13,378 nt of DNA from Acidobacteriota bacterium (GTDB lineage Bacteria > Acidobacteriota > Terriglobia > UBA7540). The translations under genes and the position numbers were made by a program. The stretch is from contig JAJYHU010000060.1 of the NCBI GenBank assembly GCA_021784615.1, positions 1 to 13,378 on the forward strand, in the 5' to 3' direction. Positions within the stretch are counted from its first letter, which is position 1; each line of letters starts with the position of its first letter. A model generated the notes under the pieces. It was not told the DNA's origin and searched no databases. It was given only the letters and a program-made list of their open reading frames with translations. This document shows, one piece after another, positions 1 to 7,895 of the stretch.

Positions 1-1
1 C

Positions 2-190
2 TTGCGCAACGCTGCCAAGGCGCTTCCAGTAACTTTTCGTACGGTTTTTTTCCTCCGTGATGTGGAAGGGCTTTCGACGGAGGAAACTGCGGAAATGCTT
101 AATCTTTCCGTGGGTGCGGTGAAAGCCCGCCTCTTTCGGGCGCGCCTCCGTCTGCGTGAAGAGTTAAGCAAGATTTTTAAACGAGGTTAA
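2..190 (+). CDS. ECF-type RNA polymerase sigma factor, C-terminal part (5' end outside window)
   Basis: This is the last 62 residues of an extracytoplasmic-function sigma factor; the frame is open to the window edge, so the TTG at position 2 is probably an internal Leu codon and not the start. What remains is sigma region 4, which reads the -35 promoter element. It begins LPVTFRTVFFLRDVEGLS, followed by the helix-turn-helix TEETAEMLNLSVGAVKARLF and the basic tail RARLRLREELSKIFKRG. This is the standard RpoE/SigW-like arrangement. The TAA stop lies 6 bp before the GTG start of a small zinc-binding anti-sigma gene, a common sigma/anti-sigma operon order. The subgroup cannot be judged because region 2 is missing. 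Family assignment is firm; the regulon is unknown. Confidence 0.9.
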   Translation: MRNAAKALPVTFRTVFFLRDVEGLSTEETAEMLNLSVGAVKARLFRARLRLREELSKIFKRG

Positions 191-196
191 CCCTTA

Positions 197-436
197 GTGA
201 ATTGCAAAGAGGCTGTTCAAGAAATCTCAAGCTATCTGGACGAGAGTCTGGACGAGGACCTGAAGCGCACTTTGAAAGCCCATCTGAAGTGTTGCCACCA
301 CTGCCAGGTCATTTTCGACACGACCCGGAAAACCGTTGAGCTTTATTGCGACGGGAAGCTCTTTCCGCTTCCTGACGAGGTCCGGAGCCGCCTGCACGCG
401 GCACTGCGCAAGAAGTGCCAACCCCCGTCCCGGTAA
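197..436 (+). CDS. Small zinc-binding anti-sigma factor (ZAS / zf-HC2 type)
   Basis: This is a 79-residue soluble protein that probably binds and inhibits the ECF sigma factor encoded just upstream. Its N-terminus carries the zinc anti-sigma signature: Cys3, then His29-x3-Cys33-x2-Cys36 (AHLKCCHHC). Acidic helices at about residues 5-28 resemble the sigma-binding part of zf-HC2 proteins. There is no transmembrane segment, so it would act in the cytoplasm, as in redox- or metal-responsive ZAS proteins. The start is GTG at 197, 6 bp after the sigma stop. A GAGG at 183-186, inside the end of the sigma gene, is the likely ribosome-binding site, which suggests translational coupling. The extra Cys32 and His34-His35 next to the motif could tune metal or redox sensing, but that is inference. 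The family call is confident and the stimulus is unknown. Confidence 0.85.
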   Translation: MNCKEAVQEISSYLDESLDEDLKRTLKAHLKCCHHCQVIFDTTRKTVELYCDGKLFPLPDEVRSRLHAALRKKCQPPSR

Positions 437-804
437 CTTGAAAGTCAGTTTTCATGTGCCGGCCGTGCTCAGGGCGTTCGTGCTTCTCCCGCCATAAAGT
501 ACAGCGAAATCACCATATCTCTCTTCATCTTAATGATTTCACTCGCAAAAGCGTAGGTTGAATGTATCTGCGCGGCCGGATGGATCGCTTTCCAAAATAC
601 TCGGCTTGTCACTGTCGCGGCCTGCCTCCGGACAGACTAAGCTTGTCGGGCGGAGCCACGCTGGGCCCTTCGCTAATGGCCATGGACGGATTGCGGAGAT
701 AGTTTGGCTGTTGATTTTGAACCATGCTCCGATATGTTTGAGAATGGGAGTGAACGAATGCGCAGATTTCCGGGATAGCTTGCCCGATCAACCATTCGTT
801 GCTC
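437..804. other. Intergenic spacer without recognisable gene
   Basis: This 368-bp spacer separates the anti-sigma gene from the convergent sulfatase gene. Open frames crossing it (for example one on the plus strand from 558) run antisense through the sulfatase and translate to low-complexity sequence with no recognisable motif. No promoter or U-tract terminator stands out. The only structure seen is an inverted repeat next to the sulfatase stop, listed separately. Confidence 0.6.
753..800 (-). other. Inverted repeat just downstream of the sulfatase stop
   Basis: AACGAATG (753-760) and CATTCGTT (793-800) are perfect 8-bp inverted copies. They enclose a smaller stem, CGGG (771-774) with CCCG (783-786). 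The outer arm begins 4 bp after the sulfatase stop codon on the minus strand, a typical place for a 3' stem-loop that stabilises mRNA or ends transcription. No run of U follows, so a classical intrinsic terminator is not supported. The 32-base interior weakens the case. Confidence 0.3.
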
Positions 805-2269
805 TCAAGCCTCCTGGGGTTGTTTGTGCGCTAGGAGCGGGTTGCCAAGTTCCGCCTGGAATCGGTGGAACTGCTGCATCAGGTGTTTTCGAACCGGCGC
901 CATGGCGCTGCTTTCAGCCAAGTCCTGATCGAGCATCTCCCAAGGGTTCCTTTTCAGGTCGAACATCTGCACCTTGCCAATTTGCGGATAGGCGACAAGC
1001 TTGTAATCCTTGCTGCGAACCGTTCGTTGAAAATTCAGGTATCGCGAGAATATGGCGTCGTATTTGGATTTCCCCTGGCCCGTGATCAGGCCGGCGATGC
1101 TTGGGAACTCGACCGATGGGGGAACCGGAACGCCCGCCAATTCACAGGTTGTTGCAAAGGTGCAGTGCTGATAAACGAGATCATTAACCCTCTTCCCTTT
1201 GGGAACTCCAGGGCCCGTGATAATCCACGGTATGCGGATGCTGTGGTCGAACAGGCGTTGCTTTCCCATCAGGCCGTGCTGGCCGACCGCCAAACCGTGA
1301 TCAGCGGTGAAGATCACGTAAGTATTGCCTGCCAGCCTTCCCCGATCGTTCAAGGGCCTGAAGAATTCGGCCAATATGCCTGTCCAGATACGCAATGACG
1401 GCATAATACTCTGATCGGTGCAACCGGACGGCCGCAGAAGTTCTCGGGAACGGCGCAAGCTCCTCGTCGCGGCCGCGTAGAAAGCCGTTATCAAATGGAA
1501 ACTCAGGAAGATAGTTCGGCGGGATTTTGATTCCATCCCGGGGGACCATGTCGACGAATTCTTTCGGAGATTGCCGGGGATCGTGCGACGAATTAAACCC
1601 GACGTACATAAAGAAGGGCTGCTTGAGGCGGGGCACTTTGCGCTCCAGGTAATCGACGGCGCAATCGGCATAGATCTGGCAGGAATGATGAATGGCATCC
1701 TCCCGAGTATTTTGCCACAGCTTGGTATGGAGCCAATGGCCTTTGAGGCTCTTATCCCACGGCGTCCAGGAATCCCGGGGCCTGGGGCGATCATAGGCTT
1801 GCGGGCCTGATTCGAACATGCCCAGCCCGATGGGACCCATTTCGTTAAAGCATCGCTGCATCATCGTAGGGTCCAAATGCCATTTCCCGACGATATACGT
1901 GTGGTAGCCGGCATTGCGAAGCGTCTGTCCCCACAAGGGCGTGAAATCACATTCCTGGTCCGCCCGAAAGGTGTTAAGGCCCGTTACGAGCATCATGCGG
2001 CTGGCAATGCACACGGCGGGCGTCCAGCTTCCTTGTTGAAAGCAGTGCGTGAAGGCGCAACCGCCTGTTACCAAACGGTCCAGGTTGGGTGTGCGGACGC
2101 CCTGGCCATAGAGCGCCCCAATGGCGCGATAGGTCAGGTCGTCCGCGATCATGAAAAGGAAATTGGGCTGGGATTTTCCCGCGCTTCCGGCAGGGGGCGC
2201 ATCTCCTGCCAGCGCTCTGCCTGCCGCTGATCCTGCCACCATTGATTTGATAAACGTCCGGCGTTCCAT
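805..2269 (-). pseudogene. Tat-exported sulfatase, frameshifted by a 4-bp duplication
   Basis: This gene encodes a sulfatase of the alkaline phosphatase superfamily, split across two frames. Residues 1-22 begin MERRTFIKSMVAGSAAG, a twin-arginine-like export signal. PNFLFMIADDLTYRAIG carries the metal-binding Asp43-Asp44. VCIASRMMLVTG holds the residue normally converted to formylglycine, Cys87, in a C-x-A-S-R motif instead of the usual C-x-P-S-R. GKWHL and, after the break, VIFTADHGLAVGQHGLMGK are further family motifs. The first frame runs from 2269 to a stop near 1301; the second continues to the stop at 805. The break coincides with a GGCA-GGCA tandem repeat (TGCCTGCC at 1326-1333 on the plus strand). 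Removing one copy restores SGKAGNTYVIFTADHG and a single 486-residue frame. The start has a strong GGAGG ribosome-binding site 5 bases upstream. As read the product lacks its C-terminal third; a sequencing or assembly error is possible. The substrate is unknown. Confidence 0.88.
1326..1333. repeat. 4-bp tandem duplication causing the sulfatase frameshift
   Basis: TGCCTGCC on the plus strand is GGCAGGCA in the coding sense. Deleting one unit turns K-A-G-R-Q-Y-L followed by an early stop into K-A-G-N-T-Y-V-I-F-T-A-D-H-G, the expected sulfatase sequence. This pinpoints both the site and the mechanism of the frameshift. Confidence 0.8.
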
Positions 2270-2743
2270 GATTTCCTCCGTCCCTCGTTACCAATCTATG
2301 CAAGCGGCCAATTGACTGCGCGCCGTCGCCGCCGAACAGGATGCAACTTGCCAGAGAATGACTGACAGTCCCAATCTGAAATCATGGCGTAGTCTCGGAA
2401 GCAGCATCCTAAGGAACTTTGGCCTTCACTCACTTCTTGTTTTCTCGGCCATCTTAACTCGAACGTGAAACATTTGCGCTATGGAATTCCTGTTTTCGCC
2501 AGAAGGTGCGAATTGGGTATCATGGCCTTTCATAAAAAAACGATTTCGATTGGGCAACAGACGTTTCAAGTTCTCCGGCCGTTTTGACCTGGCGCTTTCC
2601 TGGCGCGGAAAACAACCCAAGCCATGTCCTGCCGCGGTTCGGCGGCGGTTGCCATTGCTCTTTGACTTCGAGCATGATCCGGGGGAAAATGCATGGTTTG
2701 TGTGTGTCTCATCAGGAGGCGGAAAGCGAAACCGCGATCTTGG

Positions 2744-2761
2744 CCGAAAAAGATTTTTCGG
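2744..2761. promoter_or_regulatory. Perfect inverted repeat upstream of the phosphoesterase gene (possible operator or hairpin)
   Basis: CCGAAAAA (2744-2751) and TTTTTCGG (2754-2761) are exact inverted copies separated by GA, about 85 bp before the phosphoesterase start codon and 12 bp before a TTGAAT hexamer. The symmetry and position suit a dimeric repressor or activator site. The run of T in the right arm could instead make it a weak terminator-like hairpin. Function is inference only. Confidence 0.35.
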
Positions 2762-2836
2762 AGCTCCCAAATTTGAATCTTAATTTCTCAGCTTAAAAAT
2801 ACCCAATCCTTCGCCCAAACGTTAACGGCGCTGGAT

Positions 2837-2843
2837 AAGGAGG
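2837..2843 (+). promoter_or_regulatory. Strong ribosome-binding site of the phosphoesterase gene
   Basis: AAGGAGG is a perfect match to the anti-Shine-Dalgarno core, 4 bases before the ATG at 2848. It fixes the start codon and so includes the signal peptide. Confidence 0.75.
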
Positions 2844-2847
2844 CCCA

Positions 2848-4293
2848 ATGGCATTCTTGAAGAGGAACGAAAAGACCCGCCGCTTAAATCATCCTACAGG
2901 GTTCATGGCCGGTCTGGCCGCCCTGGCGTTGTTGGTGCTCGCGTCGCCTGCCGCATCTCTCGCTCAAAGCTCGCCGCAGAAGCAAAGTCCAACGCAGACG
3001 GCTGCTTCCAGGATTCCCGGCAGCGAGAAAATTCAGCACGTGGTGTGGATCATTCAGGAGAACCATTCCTTCGATAATTACTTTGGCACTTTCCCGAACG
3101 CCGACGGAATTCCTCCCTCGACCTGTTTGCCTGAATTGCCCGGCGGCAAGGTCTGCGTGAAGCCCTTCCACATGCCTGCCGGACAACCTCTGCTGGATTT
3201 GGAACATAGCTGGGAAACTGCTCATGCTGCTTACGACCACGGCACCATGAGGGGTTTTGTTTGGGCGGAAGGCTCTCCCTATACCATGGGCTATTATGAC
3301 GCTCGCGACATCCCCAACTATTGGAAGTACGCTCACGACTACACGCTTTGCGACCGATTTTTTTCTTCGGAAATGACCGGCAGTTCGCCGAATCATGTTT
3401 ACACAGTGGCCGCCCAGTCGGATGAAATCAACAACATTGGCTCGCTTGCCCAGCTCAAGCGCGAACTGGACGATGACGACGGCTTCAATTTCGCCTCCAT
3501 CGTCAAACGCTTCAGCGGCCAGAACATCAGTTGGAAGTATTATGTGGAGACGAAGCCGGATCATTCGGGGGGCTGCTCACTGAACGCGCACTTCGCACAA
3601 CTGGCCTGTCCCGGCCCGAAGGATTTTACGTTGTGGAATCCTCTGCCGGGCTTCAAGGCGATCCGCGACAACGCCAACAGCATGAGCCGCATGGTCTCTC
3701 TGACTGAATATTTCAGCGACCTGAAGCAGGGCGCTCTTCCTCAAGTCAGCTGGGTTATTCCCGACTTCCAGGACAGCGAGCATCCGCCGGAACCCCTCGG
3801 ACAGGGAATGTGGTATGCGACTCGAATCATCAACGCCTTGATGCGCAGCCCTTATTGGAAAAACACGGTTATTTTTCTATCCTGGGATGATTACGGAGGT
3901 TTTTTTGACCATGTTTCGCCGCCGGAAGTTGATGCCTACGGGTACGGCCCCCGCGTGCCGATGATTGTCATCTCGCCATACGCGAAGCAGCAATACGTTT
4001 CTCACTACACGTATGATTTCACGTCGGTTCTGAAATTTATCGAACAGCGCTGGAATCTTAAGCACCTCACGCCGCGGGACGGGAGAGCGAACGATATGGC
4101 CGACTGTTTTGATTTTGGGCAGGCTCCGGCCGCGCCGCTCGTCATTCCCGTTCCGTCCGGAATTCATTCGCGTTTGCTGCCCGTGCATATTACCTATCCT
4201 CCGTACGTTGAGCTACCGCACCAGGAGCATGTGCAGGATCAAGGGACGCAGGCAGTTCCATACATTCCGTCGCCGGCTCCCAAGGGGAAGTGA
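2848..4293 (+). CDS. Secreted phosphoesterase, phospholipase C / acid phosphatase family (PF04185-like)
   Basis: This 481-residue exported hydrolase of the alkaline-phosphatase-like superfamily would cleave phosphate mono- or diesters outside the cytoplasm. A basic N-terminus, a hydrophobic stretch at about residues 19-39 (FMAGLAALALLVLASPAASL) and an Ala-x-Ala-like site ending in SLAQ form a Sec signal peptide. The mature part opens with the family signature IIQENHSFDNYFGTFP; Glu71 and Asn72 are likely metal ligands and the nearby Ser74 lies in the active-site loop. Other family motifs are LEHSWETAHAAYDHG, SEHPP, and WDDYGGFFDHVSPP (residues 346-359), which supplies Asp and His metal ligands. 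The length is normal for the shorter acid phosphatase (AcpA-like) branch and well below the two-domain phospholipases C. The mannosidase gene follows 106 bp downstream with no obvious terminator, so co-transcription is likely. Whether the substrate is phospholipid or a small phosphate ester cannot be decided from sequence. Confidence 0.87.
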   Translation: MAFLKRNEKTRRLNHPTGFMAGLAALALLVLASPAASLAQSSPQKQSPTQTAASRIPGSEKIQHVVWIIQENHSFDNYFGTFPNADGIPPSTCLPELPGGKVCVKPFHMPAGQPLLDLEHSWETAHAAYDHGTMRGFVWAEGSPYTMGYYDARDIPNYWKYAHDYTLCDRFFSSEMTGSSPNHVYTVAAQSDEINNIGSLAQLKRELDDDDGFNFASIVKRFSGQNISWKYYVETKPDHSGGCSLNAHFAQLACPGPKDFTLWNPLPGFKAIRDNANSMSRMVSLTEYFSDLKQGALPQVSWVIPDFQDSEHPPEPLGQGMWYATRIINALMRSPYWKNTVIFLSWDDYGGFFDHVSPPEVDAYGYGPRVPMIVISPYAKQQYVSHYTYDFTSVLKFIEQRWNLKHLTPRDGRANDMADCFDFGQAPAAPLVIPVPSGIHSRLLPVHITYPPYVELPHQEHVQDQGTQAVPYIPSPAPKGK

Positions 4294-4385
4294 GATAAAG
4301 TTGCCGGCGGCGCGCAAGGGCTCTGCCGAGGTCCTGACGGGCGGTTTGTCGTTTCCTGTTTTGGCGCAACCGCTTTTCTGAAATG

Positions 4386-4393
4386 AAGGAGGT
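4386..4393 (+). promoter_or_regulatory. Strong ribosome-binding site of the mannosidase gene
   Basis: AAGGAGGT matches the anti-Shine-Dalgarno sequence over 8 bases and lies 6 bases before the ATG at 4400. It supports that start and hence the twin-arginine N-terminus. Confidence 0.75.
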
Positions 4394-4399
4394 TGAAGA

Positions 4400-7300
4400 A
4401 TGAATTCACTCAATCGCCGCAGATTTATTCAACTTTCGGCTTCATCTTTGGCGCTCAATAAATTGCTGCGGTGCGGCGTCCTGCTGGGCGCGCCCGAGCA
4501 AACGGACAACCAGCGTTTCATCGGCCGGAACAATTCTTTTGTCGCTGAACTCGAGAGGCTCAGTGAGATGCTGGGAGAGCCGGTGACCAGTTGGAAGACG
4601 CACGCTGACAATCTGCCTCATCCGGAAGACCCGAGTTTGGATGACTCCGACTGGCCGGTTTATCAGCCGCCCGTACGAGGAAAACGCGACCGGAGCCCGG
4701 AACCAGGCAGGATGTGGTTCCGCAAATGGGTTGTGATCCCCAAGACGATGGGCGGATACAACATTGCCGGACTCCCCGTAAAGTTGAATCTGCGGCTGGA
4801 CTTTGGCGGGAACGCGCCGTTGCGGGTCTTTTCGGACGGTTCGCTGGTGGAAATGACCCTTCGGAGCACACAGCAACCGATTCTTCTGACCTCCAGCGCG
4901 CAACCGGGAAAGAAGTTTCTGATTGCCGCTTACGCTCCCAATGCCGCGCGGATAACCGCCCGGATAGAAGTAGATTATCCCGTCACAAAGTCCAACCCTC
5001 AAACCATGCTGGAGGAAATCTTGGCAGTACAGGCATTGTCAGGAGGATTTCCCGAGGGGCGACCGGAGCGGGAATCGCAACTGGCCGCCGCCGTTAAGGC
5101 CATCGATTTTGGTTCGCTTTATCGGGGCGACCAAAAACGCTTTGACCTATCGCTCGCTTTGGCCGACCGGAAAATGCAGCCGCTGGCCGCCTGGATGAAA
5201 CAGTTCACCATCCGCGCGGTGGGAAATTCCCACATTGACCTGGCCTGGCTTTGGCCGTGGGAAGAAGCGCTGGAGGTGGCGCGCGACACCTTTGGAACGG
5301 TTCTGGAACTGATGGATGAATACCCCGGACTGATCTATGCGCAGTCAAGCGCCCAGGATTTTCTGTGGCTCGAAAGGTACTATACGCCCGAGTTCGAAGA
5401 AATTCAGCGGCGCGTGAAGGACGGGCGGTGGGAGCTGGTCGGCGGCATGTGGTGCGAACCCGACCTCAACATGCCGTGCGGCGAATCCCTGGTGCGCCAG
5501 CTTTTGACCGGCAAGAAGTATTTCCAGAAGAAATTCGGCGTCGACGTCAAGATCGGGTGGAATCCGGATTCCTTCGGTTACAGCTGGCAACTGGCGCAGA
5601 TTTATAAGCGGTCCGGAGTCGATTACTTTGTGACGCAGAAAATCGGATGGGACGATACAACCCGGTTTCCGCACAAGCTGTTCTGGTGGGAGTCGCCCGA
5701 CGGCAGCCGGGTGCTGACTTATTTCCCTCACGGCTACGGCAATCGCATCAATCCCGTCCAGTGTTCCGAATATATCGCTGAAGATACGCCGTTGTGCTCC
5801 GGCTATCGCGAACAGATGCTGCTGTTCGGGGTCGGCGACCACGGAGGCGGTCCAACGCGGGAAATGCTTGATGCCGCCAAGCGCTGGCAGGCATCACCCC
5901 AAGCGGCCTTTCCAAATTTCAAGTTCAGCACCGCCCAGGAGTTCTTCAATGACGTCGAAAGCAACGCTGCCAAACTGAACCTTCCCGTCTGGAAAGACGA
6001 GCTCTACCTCCAGTACCACCGCGGCACCTATACGACCCAGGCGGACAGCAAAAAACGAATGCGCCGCACCGAAGAGTTGCTGCTCAACTCGGAAAAGTTC
6101 TGTTCGCTGGCCATGCTGACGGGCCGCTTGTACCCGCAAAGGAAATTTGTAGATAGCTGGCGCCGGCTGTGTTTTGAGCAGTTCCATGACCAGATGGCAG
6201 GCTCGGGCATCCACATTATTTACCACGATGAGGCCGAGAGCATGGAGTTCGTGAGGGATGCGCTTACCCCGGAGATGAACGCTTCGTTTAGACACCTGGC
6301 CGCGCCGACGGATACGCGGGGCCCGGGCATGCCGGTGATGGTCTTCAACCCGCTCAGCTGGGAGCGCACCGACGTAACGGAAGTGGAGATTCAATTCCCC
6401 TCGTCCGTGGCGAAAATTGAAGTTCGTGACCCGCAGGGGCGCGTGATCCCGTCGGCGGAAATCTCCCGCGACGAGGACATTCATTCCGTCAAGGTCCGCT
6501 TTCTTGCGCGGGCGGTTCCTGCCATGGGATACAAAGTGTTCCACGTCATCTCTACTCCGCATCCCTTTGATTCCGGCTCGACGCTGAAAGTGAACGGACT
6601 TGCGATGGAGAATGAGTTTATCCGCGTCGAGATTGATCCCAAGACCGGCTGCGTCAGCAGCCTGTTCAGCAAAAAAAATGGGGAAAATATTCTCCGACCG
6701 GGAGGTTGCGGAAACCTGCTCGAGACGTTTGTGGACAAGCCTAAAGAATATGACGCCTGGAATATCGGCTGGCCGTACGAGCAAACCAAGAAAGAACTCC
6801 TGGATGCGGAGGAAGTTACGCTTGTTGAAAACACCTCCGTGCGTGCTGTTGTTCGCGTAAAGAAGCGCTTTCAGAAATCTTCTTTTGTCCAGGATATCTG
6901 TGTTTATCCGGAAGTTGCTCGCGTTGACGTCCACATGCACGCTGACTGGCATGAGCAGCACGTTATGTTAAAGGTGGCTTTCCCGCTGGCGATTGCTCCC
7001 CTCAACGCAACCTACGAAATCCCTTATGGGACGATTGAGCGCCCCGCGATTCCGCACGTGCCGGGAAAGCCGCCCGTACCCTTCACCGAGGCGACTGAGA
7101 TCGGAAAGCGGCTGCAAAAATACGATCCGTTGCTTGCCCAGGAAGCGGAATTTGAAGTCTGCGCGCAGCGCTGGGGCGATCTTTCGGAGAACGGCCGGGG
7201 CTTCAGCCTGCTCAACAATTGTAAGTACGGTTACGATACCGTTGAAAAAGGGACCCTGCGCCTGACGCTGTTGCGGTCTCCGATTTCACCCGTGCCGGCC

Positions 7301-7774
7301 AGTGACCCGAATGATCTTTACGCTGACCAGGGCCCGCATGATTTTACTTACTCGATGTATCCGCACGCCGGCGGTTGGCGGGAAGCCAACACGGAGCTTC
7401 GCGGGTATGAGTTGAATTACCCGCTGCACACCTTCTCTTCCGAGGTTCACGAGGGATCGCTGCCTGCCGCTTACTCATTTGTCCAGATCGAGCCCAGGAA
7501 TGTCATTTTGACCGCCCTCAAGAAGGCCGAAGACGATAATTCACTTATCTTCCGTTTTTTTGAATTTGAAGGGCGGGCTTCTCAGGTGCGGCTGACGTTG
7601 CCCGAGGCAGGAAGCCGGGCCGTGGAGACCAACCTGATGGAAAAAGAAGAGCAGCCTCTTTCCCTGCATTCCGGCGGGAAGGAGATCCTGATGTCGATCA
7701 TGCCCTACGAGATCAAGTCCGTTAAAGTCGAATTCCCGAATGCGGCCGGCCCCGAGCCTCCCCGGCGAGTCTGA
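4400..7774 (+). CDS. Glycoside hydrolase family 38 alpha-mannosidase, exported
   Basis: This is a 1124-residue GH38 enzyme, a zinc-dependent retaining alpha-mannosidase expected to remove mannose from glycans or glycoconjugates. The N-terminus MNSLNRRRFIQLSASSLAL is a twin-arginine-type signal, although its hydrophobic stretch is short. Residues about 50-230 form a beta-rich N-terminal domain. The catalytic domain starts near residue 272 with RAVGNSHIDLAWLWPWEE, giving zinc ligands His278 and Asp280. WNPDSFGYSWQLAQI follows, with Asp390 as the predicted nucleophile and zinc ligand. QFHDQMAGSGI supplies the fourth ligand, His596. EPDLNMPCGESLVRQ is another conserved GH38 stretch. The C-terminal half (about 640-1110) is the beta-sandwich region typical of the family. 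All four metal ligands are present, so the enzyme should be active. It follows the phosphoesterase gene on the same strand and is divergent from the broken sulfatase, suggesting a polymer- or glycolipid-scavenging locus. Linkage specificity is unknown. Confidence 0.92.
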   Translation: MNSLNRRRFIQLSASSLALNKLLRCGVLLGAPEQTDNQRFIGRNNSFVAELERLSEMLGEPVTSWKTHADNLPHPEDPSLDDSDWPVYQPPVRGKRDRSPEPGRMWFRKWVVIPKTMGGYNIAGLPVKLNLRLDFGGNAPLRVFSDGSLVEMTLRSTQQPILLTSSAQPGKKFLIAAYAPNAARITARIEVDYPVTKSNPQTMLEEILAVQALSGGFPEGRPERESQLAAAVKAIDFGSLYRGDQKRFDLSLALADRKMQPLAAWMKQFTIRAVGNSHIDLAWLWPWEEALEVARDTFGTVLELMDEYPGLIYAQSSAQDFLWLERYYTPEFEEIQRRVKDGRWELVGGMWCEPDLNMPCGESLVRQLLTGKKYFQKKFGVDVKIGWNPDSFGYSWQLAQIYKRSGVDYFVTQKIGWDDTTRFPHKLFWWESPDGSRVLTYFPHGYGNRINPVQCSEYIAEDTPLCSGYREQMLLFGVGDHGGGPTREMLDAAKRWQASPQAAFPNFKFSTAQEFFNDVESNAAKLNLPVWKDELYLQYHRGTYTTQADSKKRMRRTEELLLNSEKFCSLAMLTGRLYPQRKFVDSWRRLCFEQFHDQMAGSGIHIIYHDEAESMEFVRDALTPEMNASFRHLAAPTDTRGPGMPVMVFNPLSWERTDVTEVEIQFPSSVAKIEVRDPQGRVIPSAEISRDEDIHSVKVRFLARAVPAMGYKVFHVISTPHPFDSGSTLKVNGLAMENEFIRVEIDPKTGCVSSLFSKKNGENILRPGGCGNLLETFVDKPKEYDAWNIGWPYEQTKKELLDAEEVTLVENTSVRAVVRVKKRFQKSSFVQDICVYPEVARVDVHMHADWHEQHVMLKVAFPLAIAPLNATYEIPYGTIERPAIPHVPGKPPVPFTEATEIGKRLQKYDPLLAQEAEFEVCAQRWGDLSENGRGFSLLNNCKYGYDTVEKGTLRLTLLRSPISPVPASDPNDLYADQGPHDFTYSMYPHAGGWREANTELRGYELNYPLHTFSSEVHEGSLPAAYSFVQIEPRNVILTALKKAEDDNSLIFRFFEFEGRASQVRLTLPEAGSRAVETNLMEKEEQPLSLHSGGKEILMSIMPYEIKSVKVEFPNAAGPEPPRRV

Positions 7775-7801
7775 GTGTGGAAAGCGGAGTTGGAACCTTC
7801 C

Positions 7802-7859
7802 GTCCCGATATCAATCGATTCGGTAACGGGACCTAGTGGCGTGACCGGAACACTTCCGG
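7802..7859. other. Two adjacent short hairpins downstream of the mannosidase gene
   Basis: GTCCCG (7802-7807) pairs with CGGGAC (7827-7832), and CCGGAA (7845-7850) pairs with TTCCGG (7854-7859) across a 3-base loop. They lie in the 121 bp between the mannosidase stop and the next small gene. Neither is followed by a T-run, so they are not intrinsic terminators. They might protect the mRNA 3' end, or may be chance. Confidence 0.3.
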
Positions 7860-7895
7860 CCAGGGAATGGACATCCGTTTTGCGGTTGGTGCTCT

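Larger units (their letters stand above)
2270..2847. other. Divergent intergenic region between sulfatase and phosphoesterase genes
   Basis: This 578-bp spacer separates two divergent genes for exported enzymes and probably contains both promoters. Short open frames on both strands (for example 2426-2770 minus, 2481-2783 and 2584-2796 plus) overlap one another and have no recognisable family motif or good ribosome-binding site, so I treat them as chance. Two short inverted repeats are visible: GACTG-A-CAGTC at 2360-2370, and a longer one at 2744-2761 listed separately. A TTGAAT (2773-2778) upstream of AT-rich sequence could be part of a promoter for the phosphoesterase gene, but no well-spaced -10 element follows. 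Confidence 0.5.

Noticed and set aside
558..1085. 175-codon plus-strand open frame over the sulfatase 3' end
   Set aside because: It lies mostly antisense to the well-supported sulfatase and its translation has no recognisable motif or plausible start signal.
1326..1333. Programmed ribosomal frameshifting in the sulfatase
   Set aside because: There is no slippery heptamer or stimulatory structure, and the exact 4-bp duplication explains the break more simply.
2426..2796. Overlapping open frames of 70-114 codons on both strands in the divergent spacer
   Set aside because: They overlap each other, lack ribosome-binding sites and family motifs, and have basic low-information translations typical of GC-rich noncoding sequence.
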